Positions 24,742-33,556 of a DNA stretch of 38,238 bases are shown here, piece by piece. The notes below the pieces were generated by a model. The model searched no databases and was not told the origin of the DNA. It saw nothing but the letters and a program-made list of their open reading frames with translations. A program made the position numbers and the translations under genes. The stretch is from Methanobrevibacter sp. (GTDB taxonomy: Archaea > Methanobacteriota > Methanobacteria > Methanobacteriales > Methanobacteriaceae): contig NZ_JAFSNZ010000099.1 in NCBI RefSeq assembly GCF_017447225.1, forward strand, positions 1 to 38,238. The letters are read 5' to 3'. How positions within the stretch are numbered: the stretch's first letter is position 1; each line of letters opens with the position of its first letter.

Positions 24742-25476
24742 CTGACTGTATTCCAGGATAAAGTCCATATAGGTTTTATCCAGAATTTTCAGTGTGGATA
24801 TGTTTTGGGGAGCAGTTCCTGAACGTTCCTCAACAAGATTTCTTAATGAACTGTTTTCCATATGTGTTTGTATTTCACGTATTACAAACTCCAGACACTC
24901 TATATTCTTCTTTTCAAGCTCTTCTCGGGTAATGTCTTTATATATTTTATATGTGTTCAGATCATATGCTTTTGTAGGGGTTTGCAGTACATTCATGTGG
25001 CTGTAATAATTGCTTGCATCAGTTAAAAATCCGTCTATTCCCATGTAAGTCAGTATTGGCATAAAAGAGCTTTCTGCAAATGTGAAAATCAGCATTGTTG
25101 ACGGATGGGCATTTTTCCTCAGGTTTACTACAATGTCAACCAGTTCCCTGGGGTTTGTCAAAAGCTCGTCCCCGTTTGCTATAATAAATATATTATATCC
25201 GATATTTTCCAGTTCTTTCATGCATTCAATTCTCAAGTCAATGTATTTGGATCCCTGAATTACTGCAGCATCATAGGTATCAACATTTTCACGTGCAAGT
25301 CTTAATGTCTCATTCACGTTAAATTGAGCTATTTCCTTGTCAATATTATATGCTGAACCTTCTGATGGGCAAATTTTCAAATCATTTTCATAAAATAGTA
25401 TTGGGGTCTTTTCACCATCAATTTTTCCGATTCTTCCGGGTCCGTCATGGGATTTGATTTCGAATTTTTTAATCAT
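24733..25476 (-). CDS. TGT-superfamily-like protein (archaeosine pathway related)
   Basis: 247 residues. The N-terminus FEIKSHDGPGRIGKIDGEKTP resembles the opening strand block of tRNA-guanine transglycosylases and of archaeosine synthase ArcS, and IDGFLTDASNYYSH resembles the later GVDG-LTDSG-type motif. The barrel is short, the usual catalytic Asp motifs are not clear, and the PUA tail is missing. It may be the N-terminal half of a split ArcS or a degenerate relative. It is divergent from hdrC, with inverted repeats between. Confidence 0.5.
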   Translation of the reverse strand: MIKKFEIKSHDGPGRIGKIDGEKTPILFYENDLKICPSEGSAYNIDKEIAQFNVNETLRLARENVDTYDAAVIQGSKYIDLRIECMKELENIGYNIFIIANGDELLTNPRELVDIVVNLRKNAHPSTMLIFTFAESSFMPILTYMGIDGFLTDASNYYSHMNVLQTPTKAYDLNTYKIYKDITREELEKKNIECLEFVIREIQTHMENSSLRNLVEERSGTAPQNISTLKILDKTYMDFILEYSQLF

Positions 25477-25537
25477 TTGATTCTTCCTTTTTTCTGTTGG
25501 TTATCATTTTGTATATTATTGTTTATTAATCTTTAAA

Positions 25538-25557
25538 ATTTTAGGTTATCCTAAAAT
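25538..25557. promoter_or_regulatory. Perfect inverted repeat upstream of hdrC
   Basis: ATTTTAGG and CCTAAAAT, 8-base arms around TTAT. It lies between the divergent TGT-like gene and hdrC, about 50 bases before the hdrC TATA box. Confidence 0.45.
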
Positions 25558-25566
25558 ATATTTTAA

Positions 25567-25587
25567 GTGTAACCTTTTTGATTACAC
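25567..25587. promoter_or_regulatory. Second inverted repeat upstream of hdrC
   Basis: GTGTAA and TTACAC, 6-base perfect arms around 9 bases. It ends about 20 bases before the hdrC TATA box, a usual place for an archaeal activator or repressor. Confidence 0.4.
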
Positions 25588-25606
25588 CTTTCAAAAATTT
25601 AGTAAG

Positions 25607-25620
25607 CTTTATATATGATT
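25607..25620 (+). promoter_or_regulatory. TATA box of hdrC-hdrB
   Basis: CTTTATATATGATT with an A-rich stretch upstream; predicted start near 25640. Confidence 0.6.
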
Positions 25621-25686
25621 TTCAGATAAATTATAATTAAGGATTGGAGGATAGATATTCCTATGAAAATCCGAGGTGTGTTTTCA

Positions 25687-26745
25687 ATGTCTATTATAAA
25701 TCGTCTTAAATCCTTGTTTTCCGAGGATAAAGATAAGGAAGAAAAAAACGTCGCAGATGAAAAATCTGATGATGTCGGAGCAAAACCATCCAATTTGGAT
25801 GATGCTATTGTATCTGGAACAAAAACATCAGTTCCTATTTCTGATGTTCTTAAAAAAGATGAAGATGCAGCTAGCGAAGTAACATTCAAAAAAGATTTAA
25901 GCTCCATCGAAGAACAACGTGTTGAAGAAGATCTTCCTATAATAGAAGAAGATGAACCTTCTAATGATGAAGAAATTCCTAAAGTAGAGGAAGAAGAATC
26001 TGAAGTAGAAGAAGTTCAAGAAGTTGAAACTTCAGAAATTGAAGAAGAAGTTCCTGTGGAAGAATCTTTAGATGTTGAAGAAAATACTTCTTCAGATGAG
26101 GAAGATGTTAACACTGATGATGAAGAGGAATCAGCTGAGAAAGCTGATGACGAAGAAAAACAAAATGAAGATAAAAAGAGAGATAATATGACTTTATTGA
26201 CTGATAAAGAATTATTAACAGATGCAAATCGTGACCCAGAATTTACTGCTGAGTTTATTGATGCTGGAATTGAAACTGTTAAACATTGTTTCCAATGTGG
26301 TACCTGTGGTGGAGGATGTCCTTCAGGAAGAAGAACTCCTTATAAAGTAAGACAAATTGTCAGAAAATGTTTACTCGGATTAAAAGAAGAAGTAATCACT
26401 GACGACGCATTATGGATGTGTACTACCTGTTACACTTGCCAAGAAAGATGTCCTAGAAGCGTAAAAATTGTGGAAATTATTAAAAAAGCACGTAACATTG
26501 CTGCTCACGCTGGATACATGGCAAAACCACACAAAATGACTGGTGTATTCGTAATCAACACAGGTCACGGTGTACCAATCAACGATGCAACTAAAGCATT
26601 AAGAACCAAAATTGGTCTTTCTGAAGTACCTGCAACCACTCACGCAGACGCTGCAGCTTTAGAAGAAGTACAAAAATTATGTAAACTTACCGCATTTGAT
26701 GAATTAATCGGTTACGATGAAGCAACCGGCGGATTAAAAGAATAA
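25687..26745 (+). CDS. hdrC: Heterodisulfide reductase subunit C with acidic N-terminal extension
   Basis: 352 residues. Residues 168-352 (MTLLTDKELL to the end, 185 residues) are a complete HdrC with two ferredoxin-type clusters, CFQCGTCGGGCP and CTTCYTCQERCP. It passes electrons to HdrB for reduction of CoM-S-S-CoB. Residues 1-167 are an extra part: MSIINRLKSLFSE, an amphipathic helix, then about 150 residues rich in Glu/Asp. ATG 25687 is favoured by GAGGTG 8 bases upstream; the in-frame ATG 25663 is 12 bases from GGAGG. An internal start at 26188 would give a standard HdrC but lacks a strong ribosome site. Confidence 0.9.
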   Translation: MSIINRLKSLFSEDKDKEEKNVADEKSDDVGAKPSNLDDAIVSGTKTSVPISDVLKKDEDAASEVTFKKDLSSIEEQRVEEDLPIIEEDEPSNDEEIPKVEEEESEVEEVQEVETSEIEEEVPVEESLDVEENTSSDEEDVNTDDEEESAEKADDEEKQNEDKKRDNMTLLTDKELLTDANRDPEFTAEFIDAGIETVKHCFQCGTCGGGCPSGRRTPYKVRQIVRKCLLGLKEEVITDDALWMCTTCYTCQERCPRSVKIVEIIKKARNIAAHAGYMAKPHKMTGVFVINTGHGVPINDATKALRTKIGLSEVPATTHADAAALEEVQKLCKLTAFDELIGYDEATGGLKE

Positions 26746-26766
26746 TTTGATTAGGAGAGTATTATT

Positions 26767-27663
<897 letters not shown>

Positions 27664-27667
27664 GTTT

Positions 27668-27700
27668 AAGGATTTTATCCTTATCCTTTTTTTATTTTTT
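27668..27700 (+). terminator. Hairpin terminator after hdrB
   Basis: AAGGAT and ATCCTT form a 6-base-pair stem over TTT, followed by T7 and T6 runs, 5 bases after the hdrB stop. Confidence 0.65.
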
Positions 27701-27800
27701 AGGCATTGAAAACACATTTCGGATTATTATTGTTACATTTGTAACAATTTTTTTTCAAATTTCATTTTTGTTTGATGAGTTACGAATGATTTTCAATTAA

Positions 27801-27811
27801 TTTTATATATT
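27801..27811 (+). promoter_or_regulatory. TATA box of the DUF749 operon
   Basis: TTTTATATATT, predicting a start near 27832 and a ~28-base leader that includes GAGAGGT. Confidence 0.5.
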
Positions 27812-27859
27812 AATTATTATAAAATTTAAATTGTTATAAAAAATATGAGAGGTATTAAA

Positions 27860-28126
27860 ATGTTTGTAGCAACATTAGATGGTATATTTAAATACGAAGA
27901 CCTTCCAGAAGAATATGAACCTTACGTTCAATTTAAAGCAACTATTGACAAAAGAGAACTTAAAGCAGATGATGAATTGGCTATTTTAAACATTGCCGGA
28001 ACTTCTACTCATCATGTATTATTCTTAGATTCATATAAAAATACTAGAGAAATCGAAAAAGAATTAAAAGAAGCTGACGCTAAAATAAATCATACTACTT
28101 TAAAAATTATAGGTGGACATTTATGA
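27860..28126 (+). CDS. DUF749 family small protein
   Basis: 88-residue acidic protein that resembles the methanogen-specific DUF749 family; from memory MTH1880 of Methanothermobacter, described as calcium-binding, belongs here and lies beside hdrC-hdrB there as well. ATG 27860 is chosen because GAGAGGT lies 7 bases upstream; ATG 27845 precedes that motif. Its last bases (ATGA) overlap the start of the DUF2096 gene. The role is unknown; the conserved linkage with hdrCB is suggestive only. Confidence 0.72.
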   Translation: MFVATLDGIFKYEDLPEEYEPYVQFKATIDKRELKADDELAILNIAGTSTHHVLFLDSYKNTREIEKELKEADAKINHTTLKIIGGHL

Positions 28127-28650
28127 GCTTACCCTCTGAACAGACTTGGTTAGTTCTCAATAATCTGATTTCAGATTTAACTCAAAAGGGATATGAAATC
28201 CCTGGCGGAATTAACCCCGAGATGGGATTGATCAGATCTTCTATCAGTTCATATAAAAGAGATCCATCTCATCCTGATTTGATTAATGGTTTAGCAAAAG
28301 CAGAAATGTCTTTAAGTAGTGTCCAGGGAACAGTCTTGTCTCTCGCAGAAGATGAAGGCGAAGAGTATGTTGAACATTGGATGGATTTATTTAAAAGGGC
28401 AATGAGGGGAGAAGAACTCTTTGAATTTCCAAAGTCTCGTTCAACATTTTTAGTTAACACTCCTCCAGGTTTAACCACTGGAAGAATTAATTTGAGAGTT
28501 CCTTTGGCTGAAGAAAGGGTTCAGGAAATTGCTGAATGGCATGGTCTTATCATCGAATTCGATGATGATGTTACTGTGGCTATTCATGGAGATAAACCGG
28601 ATTTACAGATTGGTTTGAAAGAAATGGGTTCTTTCTTTTTAGAAGAATAA
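28123..28650 (+). CDS. DUF2096 family protein
   Basis: 175-residue soluble protein of a family confined to methanogens and relatives. Features are a helical N-terminal half (residues 1-95) and a C-terminal part with PPGLTTGRINLRVPLAEERVQEIAEWHG. It overlaps the DUF749 gene by 4 bases and the phosphoesterase start region by 1, so the three are translated as a unit. GGTGG lies 6 bases before the ATG. Function unknown. Confidence 0.75.
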   Translation: MSLPSEQTWLVLNNLISDLTQKGYEIPGGINPEMGLIRSSISSYKRDPSHPDLINGLAKAEMSLSSVQGTVLSLAEDEGEEYVEHWMDLFKRAMRGEELFEFPKSRSTFLVNTPPGLTTGRINLRVPLAEERVQEIAEWHGLIIEFDDDVTVAIHGDKPDLQIGLKEMGSFFLEE

Positions 28651-28661
28651 TGGGCGATAAT

Positions 28662-29351
28662 ATGAAAATATTAGCTATTAGTGATGTTCACGGCGAAGAA
28701 AATGAAAATTTATATAAATATCTGGAAAATAATGATATTGATTTAGTATTAATAACTGGAGATATTACAGATTTCGGACCTTTGGAGTTCGTAGGTGAAT
28801 TCATCGGAAAAATATTTGATTATGACTGTGATGTTATAGCAATTCCGGGAAATTGCGATCCTGCAGGAATCTGTAAAGCAATAGGTGAGTCAGGTGCATT
28901 CTGCCTGCATAATGAAATCATAGGATATGGCGATGCAATTTTATTCGGATATGGCGGATCCAATCCTACTCCGTTCGATACTCCTGGAGAAATTGACGAC
29001 TTAAAAATCTATGGTGATGTATACGAATTGATGGCTAACTATGACTATGTCTACAATAAGGATGTTCCTAAAGTCAGAATTCTTGTAACGCATGCTCCAC
29101 CGTTCAATACCGATGCGGATTTAACTGAAGGCGGTGATCATGTAGGCAGTTCAGGAATCTTAAAATCAATTCATGAGTTTGAACCTGAAATTAATATCTG
29201 CGGTCATATCCATGAGGCTAAATCTCTCAGTAAAATTGGTATAACTACAGATGTTGCTAATCCTGGAATGTTAAAAAATAACGGTGCTGTTTTAATTGAC
29301 ATTACAGACGGTTCAACATATGATATTAGCATTATTCAATTAGACGAATAA
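28662..29351 (+). CDS. Calcineurin-like metallophosphoesterase (YfcE-like)
   Basis: 229-residue binuclear metal phosphoesterase. The metal ligands stand out: AISDVHG (D-x-H), ITGDITD (GD), PGNCD (GN), THAPP (H) and GHIHEAK (GHxH). These fit a phosphodiesterase of the YfcE/MJ0936 type; the substrate is unknown. ATG 28662 gives the usual family start MKILAISDVHG with GGGCGAT upstream; ATG 28650, overlapping the previous stop, would add four residues. Last gene of the DUF749 operon. Confidence 0.85.
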   Translation: MKILAISDVHGEENENLYKYLENNDIDLVLITGDITDFGPLEFVGEFIGKIFDYDCDVIAIPGNCDPAGICKAIGESGAFCLHNEIIGYGDAILFGYGGSNPTPFDTPGEIDDLKIYGDVYELMANYDYVYNKDVPKVRILVTHAPPFNTDADLTEGGDHVGSSGILKSIHEFEPEINICGHIHEAKSLSKIGITTDVANPGMLKNNGAVLIDITDGSTYDISIIQLDE

Positions 29352-29448
29352 TTCTAATTACTTTTTTTCTTTTTCAGAATCAAATAACAAATTTTATTTA
29401 TCATTATTTTAAAATATTTTTTTAGTGAAATAATTCTTAAGTGATATT

Positions 29449-30375
29449 ATGATTTGGGTTGTCGGTAATGTTGATGGAAATGACTATAAAGAACCATTTT
29501 CCAAAGGTATTTTAGCTCGTTCATTACGTGTATCAAGACTGGGTCTTGACGAAGCATATGAAATTGCCACTGAAATTGAAAATTCACTTATTGAAGCCAA
29601 TATTACTGAAATAACTGTCAATGATTTGGCCAAATATATTGCAGATTATCTTAATAAGTTTGATGAAGAAATTTCCTTAAAATATAGCAAATGGAGAGAA
29701 GTTAGAAAATCTGATGAGCCTTTAATCATATTGATAGGAGGTTCTTCAGGTGTTGGAACATCTTCAATGGCATTTGAACTTGCTAATCGTTTGGGATTGA
29801 AAAACCTGATAAGCACAGATATGGTACGTGAAGTAATGCGTAAAATTGTTTCTAAAGAACTGAATCCGGTTATCCATAAATCAAGTTTTGATGCTTATGA
29901 AAGCATAAGGACTCCTGCAATACGTGTTGATGCGGTCATTGAGGGATTCATCAGCCATGTTGATGTTGTCAATGTTGGAATAGAGGCAATCATTGAAAGA
30001 TCATTAAAAGAGGGAATAAGCATAATCGTCGAAGGAGTTCATGTGGTTCCGGGGTTCATCCGTGAGGATCTGCTTAAAAAGGGTAATGTTATAATGTTCA
30101 CGTTAACTGTTGAGGATGAAGAGATGCACAAGCAAAGATTCTATACTCGATGCAGACAGCCTTGGGTAAAACGGTCTTTGGAACATTATATGGAGAATTT
30201 TTCAACTATCCGTAAAACTCAGGAATTTTTAATAGAACAGGCAAAAATCCATGATGTTCATGTTATCAATAATGTGGATATGAGAAACACTATTGATTTG
30301 ATGGTAAATGATATTATTGAAGAATTTGGAGGTGAAAATAATGCTAACGAAGAAAGTATCACAGATAATGACTAG
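29449..30375 (+). CDS. pgk2: 2-phosphoglycerate kinase
   Basis: 308 residues. The N-terminal ~90 residues form an ATP-cone-like regulatory domain. The kinase domain starts with the P-loop GGSSGVGTSS (97-106) and continues with STDMVREVMRK, VEGVHVVPG and RQPWVKRS. The enzyme phosphorylates 2-phosphoglycerate for cyclic 2,3-diphosphoglycerate, a solute of Methanobacteriales. The cyclising synthetase is not in view. AAGTGAT precedes ATG 29449. Its end overlaps the CBS gene by 35 bases. Confidence 0.87.
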   Translation: MIWVVGNVDGNDYKEPFSKGILARSLRVSRLGLDEAYEIATEIENSLIEANITEITVNDLAKYIADYLNKFDEEISLKYSKWREVRKSDEPLIILIGGSSGVGTSSMAFELANRLGLKNLISTDMVREVMRKIVSKELNPVIHKSSFDAYESIRTPAIRVDAVIEGFISHVDVVNVGIEAIIERSLKEGISIIVEGVHVVPGFIREDLLKKGNVIMFTLTVEDEEMHKQRFYTRCRQPWVKRSLEHYMENFSTIRKTQEFLIEQAKIHDVHVINNVDMRNTIDLMVNDIIEEFGGENNANEESITDND

Positions 30376-30730
30376 TGATGTGATTACCACAACTCCTGAA
30401 ATAGATGTGGTTTATGCTTTTGAAAAATTGATGGAGTTCAAAATCAGTTCTCTTCCTGTTGTGGAAGATGATAAGTTGGTGGGCATAATCACTGCAACGG
30501 ATGTTGGTCATAATTTGATATTGGACAAATATGAATTGGGAACAAATGTTGAGGAAATCATGATTAAAGATGTTGTTACAATTTCTCCGGAAGATACGTT
30601 GGAAACAGCTATAAATGTCATGAAAGATGCAAATCCTGGTTCTGGTATTTTAAATCAGTTGCCTGTAATTGAAGATGGTAAATTAGTTGGTATTATTTCT
30701 GACGGTGATATTATCCAAGAGGTTTTCTAA
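30341..30730 (+). CDS. Two-CBS-domain protein
   Basis: 129-residue protein made of two CBS domains (about 8-60 and 68-127; each with the ITTTP or TISPEDT start and LVGIIT/LVGIISDGDI end). Paired CBS domains bind adenine nucleotides. ATG 30341 is certain because the perfect GGAGGTGA (30328-30335) is 5 bases upstream. That site lies inside pgk2, and the genes overlap by 35 bases in different frames. It may sense ATP/AMP for its partner, by inference. Confidence 0.85.
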   Translation: MLTKKVSQIMTSDVITTTPEIDVVYAFEKLMEFKISSLPVVEDDKLVGIITATDVGHNLILDKYELGTNVEEIMIKDVVTISPEDTLETAINVMKDANPGSGILNQLPVIEDGKLVGIISDGDIIQEVF

Positions 30731-31000
30731 ACTAAATATTTTTAATTATTTTACGCTGATTTTAATCATTTTTTTCAAGTTACTGGAATTTTATTTTTTT
30801 CCAGTAATAAATTTTAACATTTTTTATATTTTTTTTCAATATTTTTAATTTTAAATTTAGCTAAATCATGCCCTTTATTTTTTGTTAATTTTTGTTAAAA
30901 TCCACTTTTTTTAATGTTATCATTAGTTTTATTTTTAGTTCTATTTTTAGGCAATATTTTTTGATTTACTAGAAATATTATTTTTTCTGAAATTGTTAAC
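30731..31000. other. T-rich intergenic region between the CBS gene and SRP RNA
   Basis: About 270 bases of very AT-rich sequence with oligo-T tracts, one hairpin (30780-30807) and no ORF worth reporting. Confidence 0.5.
30780..30807 (+). terminator. Hairpin in the T-rich region after the CBS gene
   Basis: TTACTGGAA and TTCCAGTAA pair perfectly (9 base pairs) over a 10-base T-rich loop, 50 bases after the stop. T-tracts lie before and after. Confidence 0.45.
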
Positions 31001-31012
31001 ATTTATATAATA
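31001..31012 (+). promoter_or_regulatory. TATA box of SRP RNA
   Basis: ATTTATATAATA, centred about 25 bases before 31031 where the conserved RNA begins. Confidence 0.65.
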
Positions 31013-31030
31013 TTAATGATATAAAATAAT

Positions 31031-31335
31031 AGTGGCTAGACTGGAGGGTTAGGGGTCCTCTGTAAGCACACACCCCCTTTGGTGCAGTCGAAGTTCAGAA
31101 GGCGGCTTTTCAAGGGAATATAAGCCTGGATTGACAACATAGAAACTTCGTCCTACAGGATTAATGGTGATGGAGTCTTTACTGGAGGGTAAAGAAGAAT
31201 CATCTTCGATATAGGAACGTGTCAGGCCCGGAAGGGAGCAGCTCTACTATTAACAATTGATGCTTGTAGTATCCCGGGGTGGAGTTGGATTTTCAGATCA
31301 CTTATATTTTTGAGATTAGTCCACTTCTGAACGTG
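31031..31335 (+). ncRNA. ffs: Signal recognition particle RNA (7S RNA)
   Basis: About 300 bases. The 5' end AGTGGCTAGAC can pair with AGTCCACT near 31318-31325 as helix 1. The Alu domain has the UGUNR motif (TGTAAG, 31061-31066). The S domain shows the helix 8 signature GTCAGGCCCGGAAGGGAGCAG (about 31221-31241), with a GGAA tetraloop and the A-C-containing SRP54-binding loop. The RNA works with SRP19 and SRP54 to target membrane and secreted proteins. The 3' end is uncertain by about 10 bases. Confidence 0.9.
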
Positions 31336-31405
31336 CCATTTATATAGAAATAAATAAGTTTATAAAGTACTTTTAACATATAATGGTATATCTTGTTTTG
31401 TTTAT

Positions 31406-31489
31406 GTCGGGATGGCCCAGCCTGGTACGGCGTCGGACTGCTAATCCGATGATCATATGATCACCCGGGTTCAAATCCCGGTCCCGGCG
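31406..31489 (+). tRNA. tRNA-Ser (GCT anticodon)
   Basis: 84-base class II tRNA that reads AGC/AGT. The acceptor GTCGGGA pairs with TCCCGGC (one G-U). The anticodon stem TCGGA/TCCGA encloses CTGCTAA. The long variable arm is TGATCATATGATCA, a perfect palindrome. The T arm is CCGGG-TTCAAAT-CCCGG. CCA is not encoded. It lies ~75 bases after the SRP RNA, the same linkage that I recall from Methanothermus fervidus. Confidence 0.95.
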
Positions 31490-31496
31490 TTTTAAT

Positions 31497-32405
31497 TTAT
31501 TTTTTGTCTATTTCTTGTTCATGCTCATAGTCCAGGCCTAAAGGACATGCATGTACAGAAACAGATTTTACGGTAGGTATTTTTTTAAGAATGTTTTCTT
31601 CTACAGTATGGACAATCTTATGAGACTCGTCAACACTCATCTTCCCGTCCACTTTAACGTGCAGATTTACAATAACATATGATCCGTAGTTGTCTACTTT
31701 TATATTATGTGCTTCGTAGGCATTTGGTGTTTTATTGGCTATTCTTTCTATCTTTCTTATTAATTTGTCATCAGGAACTTTTCCCATAATATTGTCCAGG
31801 TTTTCCTTACCTATGGTGTATGCAGTTTTTAAGATTAAAAGACCAATTATTAATCCTACAATCGGGTCTAAAATTGGATATCCCATATTTGACACGACAA
31901 TACCTACTAGAATAGCTACTGAAGAGTATATGTCAGTTCTCTGGTGCTGTCCGTCAGCCACAATGGCGGGACTGTTAATCTCTTTGCCAATGTTAATAAT
32001 ATATCTGCTGATTGCCAAATTTATAAATATTCCAAATACGGCCATTAATGCTGCATAAATGGTAGGTACAGTAATTAAACTCGGATCAAGGAGCTTGTCT
32101 TTAGCGGTATCTATGATTTCATATCCTACCATTGTTAAAAACAGAACTATCACAAGTCCGCTTATGGATTCAGCACGACCATGTCCGCGCGGATGGTCAT
32201 CATCTGCTGGTCTTTGTCCTATTTTAAATCCTATAAATGCGATTACTGATGTTGCAACGTCGGATAATGTATGAATTCCTTCTGCAACCAATGCATAACT
32301 TCCACACATCAATCCTACTGCAATATTTAAAATAGTCAAAAAACAATTTGAAGTTATTGCGACTGTCGCTGCTTTTTTACCGCCTTTTTCTCTAGTTTCA
32401 TCCAT
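31497..32405 (-). CDS. Cation diffusion facilitator transporter
   Basis: 302-residue CDF-family metal/proton antiporter with six predicted helices and a cytosolic ferredoxin-like tail (about 210-290). The transport site pairs His45-x3-Asp49 (GIHTLSDV) in helix 2 with H-x3-D (GQHQRTD) in helix 5. An HD-HD site of this kind is usual for zinc-type members, compared with DD-HD in FieF/YiiP. A His-rich loop (DDDHPRGHGRAES) follows helix 2. It starts inside the last codons of the aminotransferase gene (8-base overlap), so the two are one operon. Metal preference is inferred only. Confidence 0.88.
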   Translation of the reverse strand: MDETREKGGKKAATVAITSNCFLTILNIAVGLMCGSYALVAEGIHTLSDVATSVIAFIGFKIGQRPADDDHPRGHGRAESISGLVIVLFLTMVGYEIIDTAKDKLLDPSLITVPTIYAALMAVFGIFINLAISRYIINIGKEINSPAIVADGQHQRTDIYSSVAILVGIVVSNMGYPILDPIVGLIIGLLILKTAYTIGKENLDNIMGKVPDDKLIRKIERIANKTPNAYEAHNIKVDNYGSYVIVNLHVKVDGKMSVDESHKIVHTVEENILKKIPTVKSVSVHACPLGLDYEHEQEIDKK

Positions 32406-33516
32406 TTACTATTTTCTCCTCAAGTATGTTCATTGCCTTTTCGATATTTTCATAGGAGTTTGCATAAGACATTCTCACATGTCCTTCACCGTTAGAACCG
32501 AATGCTGCACCAGGTACGGTTATCACGCCGGCCTGTGCTGCTTTTTGAACAAAGTCATTATCTTCAATTTTTGGAAATACGTAAAATGCTCCTTCAGCAT
32601 TCACTGTTTCATAACCCATTTCATTAAGTCTTCTAACAATCAGATTCCTTCTTCTTTTGAATTCATCAACCATTTTCACTACTTCATCCTGTGGTCCTCT
32701 TAAAGCTTCAAGTGCTCCTTTTTGGGATGTTGAATTGGCACATGCAATATTATACTGATGTATTTTGAGAAGCTCTTCACATAAATCCTCATTGGCAGTT
32801 AAGTAACCTATTCTCAATCCGGTCATTGCATATGTTTTTGAAAAACCGTTTAATGTAACTACATTATCACTCCATTTCGCTGGAGAATAGTGTTTTTTGT
32901 CATAGATGATTTTTTCATAGATTTCATCTGAAATTATTAGGAAATTATTATCCATTGATAAATCTGCAATTGCTTTTATGTCTTCTTTTTCCATCACTGC
33001 TCCTGTAGGGTTGGATGGTGAATTTAGGATTATTGCTTTAGTATTTTCGTTTATTTTTTCTTCAACATCGCTTGCCTGCAGCTTGAATTCATTTTCCATG
33101 CTGCATTCAACAGGTGTTATTTTCCCGTCAGCTAACTTTACACATGCTTCATATGATAAAAAGCTGGGATTAGGTAATAAAACTTCATCCTCCTTTTCAA
33201 TAAATGCCTGTGCACACATATAAAGGGCTTCGCTTGCTCCAACGGTCACTATGATATTATCAGGGTTTGTTTTAATATCATTGTCTTTTTTAAATTTTTT
33301 CACAATTTCTTCTCTTAATTCAATATGGCCTTTATTCGGTGAGTAATGAGTATCATTTTCATTAATTGATTCTATCATTGCCTGTTTGATATTTTCAGGA
33401 ACATTGAAATCAGGTTCACCGATTCCCAAGTTAATAGCGCCGGGATTTGTAACTTCAAACATTTTTCTTATTTGTGATAATTCGATTGTTTTTGTTCTGT
33501 TTGCAGGATTAATCAT
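32398..33516 (-). CDS. Class I/II aminotransferase (aspartate-type)
   Basis: 372-residue PLP enzyme of fold type I. Visible motifs: NLGIGEPDF substrate loop, VTVGASEAL, NSPSNPTGAV, DEIYEKIIYD, the PLP lysine in GFSKTYAMTGLRIGY, and a C-terminal HVRMSYANS arginine that binds carboxylate. It is the type often annotated as aspartate or alanine aminotransferase; the exact amino acid cannot be told. AGAGGAA precedes ATG 33516. First gene of the operon with the CDF transporter. Confidence 0.87.
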   Translation of the reverse strand: MINPANRTKTIELSQIRKMFEVTNPGAINLGIGEPDFNVPENIKQAMIESINENDTHYSPNKGHIELREEIVKKFKKDNDIKTNPDNIIVTVGASEALYMCAQAFIEKEDEVLLPNPSFLSYEACVKLADGKITPVECSMENEFKLQASDVEEKINENTKAIILNSPSNPTGAVMEKEDIKAIADLSMDNNFLIISDEIYEKIIYDKKHYSPAKWSDNVVTLNGFSKTYAMTGLRIGYLTANEDLCEELLKIHQYNIACANSTSQKGALEALRGPQDEVVKMVDEFKRRRNLIVRRLNEMGYETVNAEGAFYVFPKIEDNDFVQKAAQAGVITVPGAAFGSNGEGHVRMSYANSYENIEKAMNILEEKIVNG

Positions 33517-33556
33517 AACAATTCCTCTTATATTATTATATTATTATTTTGTAATA

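Noticed and set aside
25663-26187. The acidic part of hdrC as a separate gene
   Set aside because: The frame is continuous into the HdrC core with no stop, and the internal ATG at 26188 has only a weak ribosome site.
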